This document shows, piece by piece, positions 36,840 to 50,025 of a stretch of 64,000 nucleotides of DNA. This DNA is from Ulota crispa (taxonomy: Eukaryota > Streptophyta > Bryopsida > Orthotrichales > Orthotrichaceae). Under the pieces are notes generated by a model that worked only from the letters and a program-made list of their open reading frames with translations, searched no databases and was not told where the DNA came from. Location of the stretch: contig OY987243.1 in assembly GCA_963920765.1 (NCBI GenBank), forward strand, positions 9,610,001 through 9,674,000, written 5' to 3'. A program made the translations under genes and the position numbers. The number at the start of each line of letters is the position of its first letter. The stretch's first letter is position 1.

Positions 36840-36952
36840 AAGACGAGGAGGCTAGGTGGGCATGGAGAAAAATGTAAGTTAGTGAACTTGATAAATGAAT
36901 AGGGAAAGGCATGAAAGTTAAGAGCTTGGCACTGTAGACTCTAACTTAGTTA

Positions 36953-37261
36953 AGGTAGGAACACCCATAAGCGTCAGTGTCCCCGTAACTGTCACCTCTG
37001 AAATCTTGAAAAAGCCGTGGAAGTGAATAGATGTAATCATGTGTACAACATGTGAACATGAAATCTTAAAAGTGGTTATGGGTGCAATGGCAGTTTGCTC
37101 TTTAAAAATTCACAACTTATTCTCACAATACCCAAATAATACATTCAAAAGTGCAAACTCATTTTTTTCTATTCCTAATAGGATCCTATAGTTTGCTAGT
37201 TGCATATTTATAGTCATCATGTTCAAAACCCTTAGTTTGACGTTTATGGGTGCTCCTACCT
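36953..37261. mobile_element. TA-flanked MITE, terminus AGGTAGGAGCACCCATAAGCG (copy 2)
   Basis: It starts AGGTAGGAACACCCATAAGC and ends with the complement GGGTGCTCCTACCT, TA outside both ends, 309 bp. It is uninterrupted and serves as the empty-site reference for the nested copy at 19822-21109. Confidence 0.85.
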
Positions 37262-37596
37262 TATGCTTGTGTTGCAATAGAGCTACAGACTCTAGAGAAA
37301 GTGTTGGGAATAGAAAACACAACGAGGACACAAAAGAGATATATCAAAGCATGCGAGGAGAAGAAGTAACAAGTGTAATTATCCAAATAGGGTTTGCCTA
37401 CTGTATACAAGGGAAGACCAAAGATAGAAAGTAAAATTCCTTCTCTACTATTGGTCCATGGGATCCCTTTACTAAAATAAACTCCTATGAACTCTAGTTA
37501 AGTATGTGGAGAGCGTATTAATAGAATACTTATCTCAACAGCTTGAATGAGTGAAGTCAGGGAAGGGATTTCACTTGACTAGTAACTTAACTTAAG

Positions 37597-37842
37597 TTAA
37601 CCCCTAAAAGATGTTGCTGTTTTGTATATAGACTCTCGTCTTGTCTACGGATGGGGTATTTGGATAGCACATGAATCCCATTGAAGTTGAAAATTTCAAG
37701 CCAAGTCAGAAACATAATACTAGTCAACTAGGATTTTTTGGGGAATTTTTGACATTTATTGTAAACTTTTTTTTCAAATACTAAACAATTCTCCTACAAA
37801 TACATACAACACTTTTGGTAGGCAACATCCTTTAGGGGTTAA
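37597..37842. mobile_element. TTAA element (246 bp) with 20-bp TIR
   Basis: It starts TTAACCCCTAAAAGATGTTG and ends CAACATCCTTTAGGGGTTAA. The terminal repeats differ at one position in about 20. Confidence 0.85.
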
Positions 37843-40800
37843 CTCCACTGAACATAACTGCCTTCCCTTCAGCATGACTCAGAGTTAGGGCAGGCTGAGC
37901 AGCAGGTGTCAAATTGGATGTCAGAATTTGAATTGCCCCTCCTGAGTGACATTGAAGTATTGAACTGTAAGATATTAATTCAACTTGGATTGCTCATTAA
38001 TGTCATTTTGGTCAGTGCACGACGTATTTAAGGCTGATTGGATTATGAGTAATCTTAGTTTTGAAAGGACAAATGTGTGTTATTGCCGGTCAAAGTAAAA
38101 CAAATAATTTCAAATGCGGATAACTGAGCAGGGCTTTTTTTATTTCATTTTTTAAGAAGTGTGAAGGTGGCTATTTAAAATGCTATAGCGGTGCTCCAAA
38201 TTTCAACATTCATCCACATATTGGTTAGAAAATATCACATTAGTATATATTATATGTCTAAAATTTGGTTTTCATCCATAATTTGGTAATTTCATCCTAT
38301 TTATAAAAAAAAAATTGAAGACGTAACGAAATCACCTAAGTATTTTGGCATTTTTTTAAATGTTTTTTAGCCAGATTTTTTTGGGTGCAATCTGGCATCA
38401 AAAAGCCAAGAAAAAACCCTTTCTAAGGTAGAAATACCAAAAACCGATAAATTAAACCACGTAGCCTATGACATATGGGGAATTTCTTGAGAAATTGAGT
38501 TCAATCTGTGCAAATACAAGGATAAGGAAGAATGCAACTCTATATATATAAAGAATGAATGTTTTATGCAATATAAATGTGGATTCTTCATTTGGACCTA
38601 TTCTTGTTTTATAAGTTCACTTAAAATGGTTACCTCTAGAACCTTGTTATGAAACAAGTGTGAACCAATCAAATGCAAGAAATTGTATCTTTTCAAAATC
38701 TTTTTCAAGGCCATCTATTGTTGGTTTCAAAATAATCTACTCTACCATAATTATTGGGGAGTAATAGTTTATGGAATTCCTAACATACCCCTCTTTTGGT
38801 GAATTGAGTGCCATTCTAAGTGCAATGATTAACCTGTATAATTGTAAGATGTAAGACAAGAAATTTCAGTCAACAAATATGTATATTATCTCAAACTTTC
38901 TATGATTGTCATGTTAGCTATAGTTGACTTCATTTTTAAAGCTATTTTTTTTGCATGAGTATAGTGAATTTTGAATATGGGAGGTGCGTTTTTGACATGA
39001 CTATCCTATACCACTTTTTGGGTGTGAGAGTTTTTTTGACATGACCATAATCATGTAGTCATGGATTGTGACTATAGTAGATGTGGCTACTTTAAACATA
39101 CGAGGTATAGAAGTAGACTTTCTTTGAGGATCTTTTTCTTAATCCTCAACAAAACAAAAACCATCTAAGGATTTAAAAAAGAAGAAGCTAGAACCTGCTG
39201 TCTCAACTTAAGGATTTTTGCAAGAGCGGCCAAGCACTATGTGAAAGAATTCTTATCTTTGTCATAAAATTACAAAACAAATATACCAATTGTATAGAAT
39301 CATTTATAATCCATGCTGCATGTATTGGATTTCAATTAAGCAGCCGCCCTTTAGCTCAATTATAGTCAATTTTGATTATGGGAGTAGCCTTTTGGCATGA
39401 CAATAATCCACTGCAATTTTGGTAAATAACTTTTTGGCATGACTATAATCATTTAGTCAAGGGTTGTGATTATAGTCAATGTAGCTATTTTAAACATAGA
39501 AGGTATGAAGGACTCCAAGTGCTATTCATTGAATTTAATTATTGTATTATTTTGCACCTCCAACTATGGTTAGAGATAGACAAACATGAAAGTAGAACTA
39601 GTGTTGAAACTAAGCTATAGTGGTATGGCAAATTTGCAATTGAGAAGGTCCTAAAAATGGGTAGTTTTTTCCTTTTTGTGATTTATATGCACAATTTTAC
39701 ATTGTGGATAATTGGGATGACTGTTCTTGCCATTTTCACACTTGGTTTGGTCATGTGAGTCCATGTCTCACTACAATGATTATTTCAATGCATTATTGTA
39801 AGATGTACAACAATCATTTGAACGTATTTCAATAAAAGTTAGCTATTTCAAAGTATCACTCTATTGTGTGTAGTAATTACATCACTTTGAGTCTTTAGCT
39901 ACATTCAAATGCAAATAGTCACCTTTGAAATTGCTAATCTTGGGATGTCTCCTTGGTGGTAGATTACCAAAAAAACTTGATTATGAAAGACTATGTACTT
40001 TTTCAAAGAAATTGCAAAAAATGCATGTGAAAGTTTGCATGCATTTGAGTCAAAAAGGGTTTATGTTCTATGTTCAAGTTTGGCAAAGTAACCACAAAGA
40101 CAATGTTTGGTTTTGTAAAAATAGTCTTTGCTTTCCACAAACATTGTGCATATAAGTTTGCAAATAATTTATGATTTTCAAAGAGTTGTCGTTAAAATGT
40201 CTACTGGGTCTTGCACTTAGCATAGGTGATGACAATGAATAATTCTATCTAATTTTACATCCAAACTTCTCTAACAACACTTTTTTTTATTCTCTTAGCA
40301 AAGAATGAATACTAAATAATTAAACCTAGTATTGGTTAAATAGGCTTTACAAGTAATGTAGTGAACACATGTTGGAACCTTAGAGTTAAATTTAATAAAT
40401 TGGCAAATAATAACATAATTTGCTAGTAGTTGCATAATTTAGCAAAGGCAAAACTCATTTATTAAAACAATTAATGTAAAGATTGCAAGAAGGTATGGTC
40501 ACAACCAATGTTTGACCGATAAGAACCAAGGAAAGAGTTTTATAGGATAAATAAACTAATTTTAGATTTGAAAGAAACTTACAAAAATTTATCTTTTCAA
40601 AAAACTGTTAACTCCACAGTCCACACTATAACATAATGATACATTTTTTTAATAGACGGATTCATTTACTCTCAATTAGTTCATCAATTTGGCATTGTTG
40701 TTATCTTTCTACTACTTAACATTATGGTTTTCTTGCATGACATGCCATATTAGACTTCAAATAAGTTATTCATTTACTTATGGACTTTGTGAAAGAGAGT

Positions 40801-41356
40801 TGGACTATGCAATTGAGATATCTCTAGATGAGTAAATAAATGAACAAACTATCATGAAATCTTTCAATTTTAAGAAAACTTTTAAGAAAAAATTGTTAGT
40901 ATTTAGGCATTCCAAGTTTCTTGCAAGAAATCTCCCAATGACTTTGTTTTTATGTTGTTGTTTGTGGACTTTATGAATTCCTTTTCTAGTTGAATATGGC
41001 ATATTTTCATTTTCTATTCCAAATAAGGGATTCACAATCCATAAAAAAAAATACAAATTGTGATTGCCTTAATCACTTCAAAAGTCATTGTATACTCTCA
41101 TTATCATACTAGTCTATTATGTCACAAGAAGTGTGTACAAATGTAATAATAAATATTTGTTTGTCTTGCATCATATCAAATATTTCTTTAGCACTATTTT
41201 TTATTTGCAATACAACTGTTTATCACAATTTTACATACATAAATAATATTATTTTGATTTAGGGATTATTCATTGTGACATGGATCATTACATAATAAAC
41301 CATGTGAATAGAATCAAACCTCAAAGTTTAATTTTGCATTGTCATAATTTAAAAAA
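37843..41356. other. Long gene-free AT-rich region
   Basis: No gene, RNA or element boundary is recognised in 3.5 kb except a dispersed duplication at 38955-39510. The longest open frames (76-83 codons) have no motif. Confidence 0.4.
38955..39510. repeat. Diverged direct duplication (~150 bp, ~405 bp apart)
   Basis: Segments about 38955-39110 and 39360-39510 share, in order, TATGGGAG, TTTTTGGCATGAC-type phrases, ATAATCAT.TAGTCA and TAAACATA.GAGG. It is an old duplication of unknown origin. Confidence 0.6.
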
Positions 41357-41747
41357 GGGAATTGATACATGTATCACTCCTTCTTGACTAATCTACCACA
41401 CCCTACCAATATGGTTTGTATTTACAATATTAAAATAGACTTGAAAAGACAACTTGACATGGAAGATACATTTTCATTTTTATTTTCAGCTCTTAATCCT
41501 GCTTATAGTATCAATTTAAAAAATCTAAATCATGTTTAGTTTAATTCTTATGTTTTTAAATTGATATTTTGAGCGGGACTAGGAGCTAAAAAAAAAAAAA
41601 AAAAATTCATCTTTCATGTCAGGTTTTATTTTCATATTAGTGATGATTTTCTTGTGGTCTACTCCTATTTTAATATTTTAAATATTGATCATATACATTA
41701 GGGTGTGGTAGAATGGTCAAGAAGGGGTGGAACGTGTAGCAATTCCC
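41357..41747. mobile_element. Foldback MITE, family GGAATTGATATGTG (copy 3)
   Basis: It starts GGGAATTGATACATGTATC and ends GTAGCAATTCCC. The arms pair around a centre near 41530 (for example TTCAGCTCTTAATCC and its complement-like counterpart). An AT-rich microsatellite follows within 15 bp, as in copy 2. Confidence 0.65.
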
Positions 41748-41759
41748 TTTGAAAAATTA

Positions 41760-41787
41760 TATGCATGTATATGTATATATGTATATA

Positions 41788-41854
<67 letters not shown>
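41760..41854. repeat. (AT)n microsatellite with degenerate ATGT left part
   Basis: A run of TATATGTA variants grades into about 55 bp of pure AT. Confidence 0.9.
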
Positions 41855-41856
<2 letters not shown>

Positions 41857-41857
<1 letters not shown>

Positions 41858-42874
41858 AGTTTAGGTACCTGTTGTACCAATGTAGGCAACACCTTGATTT
41901 AAAGTAAAGTTTTAGTATGAACCATTTTTTGCATGTATCCCTCTCTCTCCTATTGGTCCTTTGCTAGAAGGACTTAATGTACACCACTCTATACATGTAC
42001 CCCTCTCTCGTGTGGTGGTTAATAATAAAGTATGACATATCACTGGAAGTTACACCACAACACTCTCTTTTAACCAATTAGACTGAGCCATTTCACCAAA
42101 CGTTAACAATAGGTCACTTGCAGTTGCACCACAACACTCTCTCAACCAATCAAAATGCGGAAAGGTTGTATTCTATTCAAAATTCTATTACTTGGTTGTT
42201 ATTTTCTATGTAAAGAAAAGGTTATATTCTATCATTTATAACGATATACAATGACTCCCAAAATTGTCTCAATGTTTGCTTAAACGCCAAGTTTTTTTCA
42301 ATATCTCCATTATATATAAAAGGCATTTTATCCTGAGATTTTTTGTGTGTGATCTTCGTGCAATCACAATGAAGCATACCAAATTTCAATTACTAAAAAC
42401 CAAAATCATGTTTTTGGTAAATTGTGCTATGTCAAAATCAAGAAAGTTTATTAAAAAACATTGGTGATGAATTTTTGAGATTTGATTGCATGGGTATGTT
42501 AGAGACATCCATAGGCACATTTTTGCTACAAAAAAATATATCCAAACCAATTCTAAAAACATTTTAATTTCAGTCCAAATTTAGTAAAGATGATAATTCT
42601 TCATGGAATTTAATTTTTGGCAAAATATCTCATACTATATGCTAAAAATTGCATTTAAAAAAGTTTTTGGGCTGCCTGATCTTGCCCATTTTCTAGAAAT
42701 TCTTTTTTAGTTTCTTCAATAAATTTCAAAATGAAGAAAGAATTAGACGTCTACATAAATATTTGAATTCCCCATCATCCATAAAAGTTTCAAAAAATCA
42801 TGCAAAGTAGTTTAGCCATAGGTGCATGCCCAAAATCTCATTTGTCCCCCGTAGGGACAATGGTTGTTTAGGGG
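41857..42874. mobile_element. TTAA family A right half (boundary only on the right)
   Basis: From about 42660 to 42878 the sequence matches the inner end of family A (TTTGGGCTGCC, CCATCATCCATAAAAGTTTC, GCATGCCCAAAATCTCAT) and ends TTTAGGGGTTAA with TTAA at 42875-42878. No convincing left TTAACCC end was found. The remaining sequence to the left is unassigned. Confidence 0.5.
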
Positions 42875-42948
42875 TTAAAGTTGTGTATTTTGTAGAGTTA
42901 CTTTCTTTGGAATCAAGTCTTCTTTGCATGAGCAATATTACTTTATCC

Positions 42949-43916
42949 TTAACCCCTAAAGGACTGAGCCCTTTTTTCTGCAAAAGTCTTTGAAAACCGC
43001 CACTTCTAGGGCAATGATTAGAAAGGTAAAAAGAAATATATTTTTCTTAAATCCAACCGTAAGTTCTTGCCCTAAAAAATGGGAGGTACTTTTGGGAAAA
43101 AATTCAGCTCATTCTAGATTTAGAGGAGTGAGATATTGACATCTAAAGTGCAAGAATTTTTTTTTTCCCTGTTACCCAAATTTTTTAAAAGCATTTGATC
43201 TCGCCTATATCAAAAAAACTGCTCTACAAAAGTTGAGGTATATTTTTTCCATGTAGAAGACCAAGTTAGGTAAGTGTGGGAGAATTTTCAAATGAATTGG
43301 AGGTGTGAATCATACTTTGTAAAATCTTGCAATGTTGTAAGACCATGAAATTTGCATATACACTGGGCAAAACTAGAGAATTTATGTAAAGTTTAAAAAT
43401 CTGAATTACTTTGATCCAAATGGTAAAAGCAAGGGAATCTTAGTCTACCAGCTTGGAAAAAAAAAAAAAAAAAAGAACACAAAGAGCTCAAAATACTAAA
43501 GTACAAAATTTTACAAGGGGTAAAAAGGATGGAGGTTTGGGAGTCCCATACCTATTGGCAAACTAAAACTTCTCGTAACTTTCATCTCATCAATCAAAAT
43601 TGAATGAATCAAAGCTTTCCATATATATAAAAATCTAAAGAACCAATTTCAGGTTTTTATATTTTCTAAAATGAAAATTTTAAATAAGTTTTTGGGCTGC
43701 CCATACTAGCTGCCTTCTCCTGTTTTTCAGTTATTCATGCATAACTTCTTCAACAAATGTCAAAATGAAGAAAACATTAGATCCACAATTGCACATGCAC
43801 ATCTTTGAATTCCCCATCTTTGACAAAAAAAATTCAAAAAATTGTAAAAATTGGTTTAGCCATAAGTACATGCCCAAAGTCCCATTTGTCCTCCAATGGG
43901 ACAACATTCGAGTTAA
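42949..43916. mobile_element. TTAA element, family A (968 bp), inverted relative to 14027-14964
   Basis: It starts TTAACCCCTAAAGGACTGAG. The right end GGGACAACATTCGAGTTAA has lost about six bases of the terminus compared with its neighbour ending at 42878. The interior is collinear with the reverse complement of 14027-14964. Confidence 0.75.
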
Positions 43917-43946
43917 TACATATCATTTTGTTTAGCCCTCTAATGC

Positions 43947-44192
43947 CATATTCATTAAATTGGGAAAACAATGGATACCATTCTGTGCCTCACCTTAATC
44001 TAAAATAGTCACCTTAAACCATATTTGAAGGTAACAGATTCAGTTTGAGCCACTAAGATTTTTTCCCTCGCAAATTCCGCCTCTCAGGTGAGGGCACGTG
44101 TACCCAAAAAAAGCTAGAGCTCAAATTAAGGTGACCACCTTAATCCTTCAAAAATCTCACTTTGTAAGCTTTTTCTCAATTTAATGAATATG
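43947..44192. mobile_element. MITE with TIR CATATTCATTAAATTGGG
   Basis: CATATTCATTAAATTGGG at the left is inverted at the right (CAATTTAATGAATATG). Length is 246 bp, like its relative at 7907-8156. Confidence 0.65.
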
Positions 44193-44970
44193 ATGTTGAC
44201 TCTATTTAGAAATCAATAGCCAACATTGCATTTTATGACATTGTTCATGTTTGAGACAAGCAGTGGGGAATCAAAAAACCAAACATAATTATTAGGCATA
44301 ATCTTGTCTTGTAATAAAAAAACAAAAATAAAAACACAAAAAATTGCAATTTTAGAGAAAGGCAAAATTTAAGGATTTAAACCTTTGAATTCTTTTTCAA
44401 TTGCAATGGCCATGTGGCAGCATTATTAGAGATTTAAATAGTTTCAAAAATTTCAAATGCTCCTTTTCAGTTCATACACATGAAATTAAATTTAGTTTGA
44501 AAGAGTTTTGAAAACATTGCCACTCTTTCATTTGTAATGGGTGAATTCCACATTTCTTGTTAGTGTGAATACAAGTATAGGGTTTACATACATGTATCGA
44601 ATCATTTTGAACCATTTGGTCTCAAGATTTACAATTATTATCACTTGAACTTATTTTTATTGGCTCAAATTCCACCTTTGAAATGAAGCCCTATGAAATT
44701 AACTACTTAGCATGTTTGGTGATATTTTTTGGGCTTTTATGCTTAGTTGTTGCTAAGTTAGCATTACAAACTTGATTTAGTGATTTTTGATTGCAAATTT
44801 TTGCCTATCATTAAGCTAGAATCATTAATAATATCAACAAAAAGATTTGGTTTTTTTTATAAATGGGACTACTTGGGCAACTAGGCTAACTTGTTCTTTA
44901 CTTACAATTGCATTGACACACTTCATGTCAATCATTTTTCTAACCATTTGTGACAATGGTCCTTTAGGGG
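44193..44970. other. Unassigned, closes with a solo TTAA-element end
   Basis: ACAATGGTCCTTTAGGGGTTAA closes at TTAA 44971-44974 and matches the family A terminus, but the left boundary is not recognisable. No gene is seen. Confidence 0.4.
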
Positions 44971-45134
44971 TTAAGCTCAAGTATAGAATGAAAAAAGTCA
45001 ATTCTCACAAGGCTTTTCCCTTTGTATTTACAACATTAAATCTTAAATGCAGTGGTTTTACAAAATAAATTATCTCTTTTTTTCTTTTTCTTTTTGTTGT
45101 TGAAGAGTCATGTTTTGAACTAAAAAGCTAGTAT

Positions 45135-45681
45135 GTAACCTCCAAGCGCTCAATTGACCATTTTTTTTGGTTGCTACCCATTTTTGCGGGCTGCCAAGAT
45201 GCAAAAATGCTTTAAAAAAATAAAAAAAAAACACTCAAATAGAAAAGCAAGTCTACTTTCCAACCCAATTTGAATATTGTCAATTCAAGTGAAAGTTCAT
45301 CAAGGAGAATTTTCCAAAGATAAACATTTCAATATTTGCTAGTGTTATAAAATTTACTACATCAAGAAATTAATGATGTTGTCTCCTTCAAAAAGATTTC
45401 TTTTTTGTATTTTAGAATAGAATGTCTATTTCTAACCAATCGTATCAAATTTTAAATTCTATGAATAAAATTTGCAATTTAGATGAGTATTAAATGGTAA
45501 AATGCTTTAAAATTCATTTACTGAGAGTCCGTTTTTTTTGTAATGTTTAACCATATAAATTATTACTGAACATCATGATTCTTGTTTACTGTTTTGAAGC
45601 AAACTTCATCAAATTTCCAAAAGTTTTGTTTTATAACGCATCCATGTTTTGGCTCTCACCCCTCGGGCATTTAGAGGTTAA
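45135..45681. mobile_element. Probable degenerate TTAA element (~547 bp)
   Basis: The right end GCATTTAGAGGTTAA complements a left end GTAACCTCCAAGCGCTC in which the TTAA has decayed to GTAA. About twelve of 20 terminal bases agree. Confidence 0.4.
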
Positions 45682-46497
45682 AAGGGAATAGCTTGTAATC
45701 TTGGCACAAGATGGTAGTTGCAAAGATTTTTTTTTTTTGAGACTTGTACAAAACAAATGCTGAATTCACACAAGAATCTAGTAATGCATAGATGGATGAA
45801 AAATCAAGTCCCTATATATACTGTTTAGTTTTGTTAGCTATTCAAAATTTGAATGCCTAGTCCGTAAGGATACGGAAGACCAATTTTGATAAAATCCACA
45901 AGAAAACCCACAATGGACCAATATCCAAGTATGGAAGCGTGCTTTCTTTCCAAAAGTATGTTTGATAAATTTAACTTTACTAAATTCAAAGAACAACCAC
46001 AATTATTTAGGGTTTGGATTGATTACTAACTTGACAAATTTCGATAGTTAAAATTATGTTGAAATCGACTAATTGTAAAAAGTTACCACAACTATGCGCC
46101 TTGTTATAGCAATTTCTAGCTATAAGATGTGTTATAGCAATCATTAGAAATTGTGTTTTTCTCTCCAAATGGAACATGCAACATATCCTTGAAAAAGGTA
46201 TTGTTGATAGCTTTCCAACATTAAAGCATGCATCTAATTTAGATAAAACTTCACTAATAAATATTTGATAAAGATTGATGGTAGGACATTACGAGTTTCA
46301 CCATGTTTTAGATTTGTTAAGAACAAGTCATTTTTTCTCCTTCACTTATGTCCTCCCTACCCATGTGGAAAGTAACTCACAAAACTTTGATAAAAAGTGT
46401 GGAAGCATCCTTTACCAATTTTAATTATAAACATCTTGAAACTTCACGGCCAACTTGACGGACACATGAAAGTCTGGCCTCAGGGTATTCAATTTTA
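45682..46497. other. Gene-free AT-rich stretch
   Basis: No gene or repeat boundary is recognised. Confidence 0.4.
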
Positions 46498-47397
46498 TTA
46501 ACCCCTAAACTACCAAGGCCATTTTCTGCCAAAAATCACTCAAAACTGTCTTTATTGCTGCATTCATCAAAATTTTCAACGAAATATTATTCTTGAAAAT
46601 TTAACCATAGGATCTTGTAATGAACTTGTAAAAGAAGAAGTGGTAAAAATTTTGTGACATTTGAGTGTACGGATTGAAAGTTATGAGCATTTGAAGGGAA
46701 TTTTTTTGTTTTTTGTTTTTTTTTCCATTGTGCCCAAAAAATTCAGATGGCTTTGACTGATGTTTGCTGATTTTTTTTGCACTACGGACCTTGAAGTTGT
46801 AATTTTTTTCTTGTAGGTAATCAAGTTAGACCTTTGTACACCAATTTTCAAGGCATCAAAGACACAAAACACATCCTAAAATATATTGCAATGCCACTAT
46901 ATGACAAGTTTTGCAAATACACTATGACATTTTTGAGTGAGGTTTCCCACCACATGTTTTTAGATATGAGTAATCTAAATGGTAAGTTTGAAGATGAACA
47001 TGTATTTCAAATGTCAAAAAAAGAGAGAGAGTTAAAAACCTCAAAAACTCTAAAGTTTAGAAGCTCCCAAAGCCCAATTTGACCTCCTAATTGGAAATGA
47101 AAGGGGAAAAATGGGGACCACGAAAGCAACATGTGGCAACCCCCTTCCTTGCTCCCCCCTTTAAAGTTAATATTTTCTCCCTTGCCCAAGTTGCCCCTTG
47201 AACTGCTTTTGGCCAAAAAAATCCCATAACTTGTGAACCGTGTGATACAATCACATGGTTTTTTGCATCCCACTAACCTTATACATTCCTACACACTCAT
47301 AAAAAGTTTCAAAAAATCATGTAAAAATTTGAGATCACACAAACCTATTCAAAATCCTGAAAATCCCTCGAGGGGACTTTGGGGCTATAGGGGTTAA
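46498..47397. mobile_element. TTAA element, family A-like (900 bp)
   Basis: It starts TTAACCCCTAAACTACCAAG and ends GGGGCTATAGGGGTTAA. The right TTAA (47394-47397) is also the left boundary of the next element. Confidence 0.7.
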
Positions 47398-47752
47398 CCC
47401 CTAAACATCCAAAAGGACGTTTTTTGTCCTTTGCCTCTTGAAAAAACATTCTATATGGTAGAAGAAAGGAAATTTTCATTTGATTTTTACCCAGAAGTGA
47501 TCATAAACACATGCTTTGTCATGGAAGGCAAAAAATAACTTCATCAAATACACTCATATTTTTAGACAATCCAAATTGTGAGAAGATCCATATTGCCCTT
47601 CTTACAATTTTGTGAGGTCAGCATGTACTGTTGACATTTGTAGCGAGCTGGGCACTTATTACACCAATCATAGTTTTGAAATCCTTGAAAAACACTGTAG
47701 AAGTCACTGTAGCGGACTGGCCACGAGGATGAGCCTAACGTTTAAGGGTTAA
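47394..47752. mobile_element. TTAA element (359 bp) abutting the previous one
   Basis: It starts TTAACCCCTAAACATCC and ends CCTAACGTTTAAGGGTTAA. It shares its left TTAA with the neighbour. Confidence 0.65.
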
Positions 47753-47994
47753 TATATGAACTTGGGACGTGCTGCCTCCAGTTTTTCAGATTAAAACCAA
47801 AAATTGCCTCTACTTTGTATCTGGTTAATTGTACTTTCTATCACCTTCATAACGTAATTCACAGTGGGCATCCAAATGTGATTTCCTTGATCTTCCGGTA
47901 CTAAAATCTAAGTTCCTACCTTACCACCAAGTTGAAAAATTGGAGGTTGCCCTCTCCGGGTCCATATAATGTGAGCGCACCCATACCCGATAAC

Positions 47995-48941
47995 TTAACC
48001 CCTAAAGTCATAAGCTAAGTTTTTCACCAAAATCATTCCAAAATTGCCATTTCTAGTATAAGTATCAAGTTTTAGAGAAGAATCATTTTTTGACACATGT
48101 AATTGTAAGATCTTGTAATACACTAGTATCCAAAGATGTGAAAAAAATTTAGAAACTATCATCATGTAAATTGTACAATATTTGAGTTTGAATTGACAAA
48201 AAGCCATTATTAGTCCTTGCAAAAATTTGGGCAGCTGCACTTCACGAGGTCATATTTGTATGAAAAAAATTCCAAAATGGTTGCGCAATTTTTTGAAGAT
48301 TTTCTTCAAAGAAAGTTGGGTACACACTTGAAAACTTTCAAATCATTTGGAATTGTACAACATATAGGGAAAAAATAGTAAGTAAAAAGAAGTAGCTAAT
48401 GATTCAAACCATTAAATTGTTAAGAACTTAATTATGGAAATGAAAAATTATAATCCCAATGGTTGAAATGTTGTGATAAACAATCCACATCCTTGGGTTT
48501 TGTTCTTTTTCCAAAATATTGAAAATGGAGTAAAATAAAAGACTTCAAAGTTATTTTAGAGTAGAAAAACCATAATTGCCCAAAAACAAAATCTCCTCAT
48601 AACTTTCATCTCAATGATCAAAATGGAATGATTAAAAGCTTTCCAAGTATATATAAATCTAAAGAACCAATTAATTTCTATTAAAAATTTCAAAAAATGT
48701 AATTAATAAAAAAGATTTATGAGCTACTTGGGTTGCCCGACAAGCAGAAAAAACAACATATCATGCAATAACTTTTGAATCATGATGTCAAAAGTTATGA
48801 AAATTGTTGGACCTTAAAGCTACTCCTTAGATACATCATGTGTGAAAATTTCAAAAAAATAAAAGTGAAAAACCCATTGGTAGTGAGTTGCCCGAAATTG
48901 TTATGTTGCCAAAAAAAGGTATTCAAGACTGTAGGGGTTTA
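47995..48941. mobile_element. TTAA element, family A-like (947 bp), right TTAA decayed
   Basis: It starts TTAACCCCTAAAGTCATAAG and ends ACTGTAGGGGTTTA. The interior contains family A phrases (AACTTTCATCTCA, then CTAAAGAACCAATT). Confidence 0.6.
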
Positions 48942-49722
48942 GCAATTCTGCGGCAAATTGCAACAAATTACAAGGAGTTTGAGGTAGTACATATTTTTCC
49001 CGGGTAAGACAATAAGAATTTTTGGGATTGCAATTATTTTATAATTTCATTTGCAAAAGTGAAATTACCGTGAATTTTGGGAGTCAAAAGTGTTTTGGAC
49101 CCATTGTCAACATCCAAACTCATTGAATTTTGATAATAACCAAACTACTTTTTGCTCATTACTTCCTACTTTCCTATTCACCACTTGGGACGTGTGTCAT
49201 GACTTAAATGGTCCCAACCTTGACAAGGAAAGAAAAATGCATTCCAAGGCTTGGTTGAAAACTTGTCTTGGTTGAGATTGGAAATAACACACCCTATAGG
49301 TTGAGTATGGGACAATGTTGGTTGGGTGCACTCACCTCACTAATAAGGTAGAAGCACCCAAATGCAACACTAGCCTTTTAGCGACATTTAAAATTAAACC
49401 TAAAAGTAAGCACTCCTGCATCCAAAGAAGACATGCATGCCCCTAAATCAAATACACAAGTTGACATAAGGGAACAAAAATTGTGTAAGTGGCAATGTAT
49501 GATTGGGTGTGACATGGTCTTTTTTTTGTCGCTAGTGTCCACAATAGGTCAATCTAGGGAGTTACATTCAACAAGTCAAATTTGTTTATATGATCTCAAA
49601 AAATTCCGCAAACAATTTTGCTTGAATGTGTACTCATTTCCTAATAATCACATGCCATTACATTCTCAAAAGACCCTCCAAATTACCACATCTGAGGAAA
49701 GTGTCGCATTTGGGTACTTCCA
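48942..49722. other. Gene-free stretch with a solo MITE end
   Basis: AAGGTAGAAGCACCCAAATGC near 49344 resembles the AGGTAGGAGCACCC terminus without a partner. The 112-codon open frame at 49433-49771 runs into a MITE and is not called. Confidence 0.35.
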
Positions 49723-50025
49723 AGATAGAAACACCCATAAGCGTCAATGTCCCCATAACCGTCACCTCTGAAATCTTGGAAAATCTGTGGAAGTGAATAG
49801 ATGTAATTATAAGGATGTACAACATGTGAACATGAAACCTTGATGTTGGTTATGGGTGCAATGGCAATTTGCTCTTTAAAAATTCACAACTTATTCTCAC
49901 AATATCCAAATAATACATTCAAATGTACAAACTCATTTTTTTTATGATCTTGTAATTTGCTAGTTGTTTATTAATAGTTATCATGTTCAAACCCCTTAGT
50001 TTAACGTTTATGGGTCCTCCTACCT
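49723..50025. mobile_element. TA-flanked MITE, terminus AGGTAGGAGCACCCATAAGCG (copy 3)
   Basis: It starts AGATAGAAACACCCATAAGC and ends GGGTCCTCCTACCT, 303 bp. It is collinear with 36953-37261 and uninterrupted. Confidence 0.75.
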
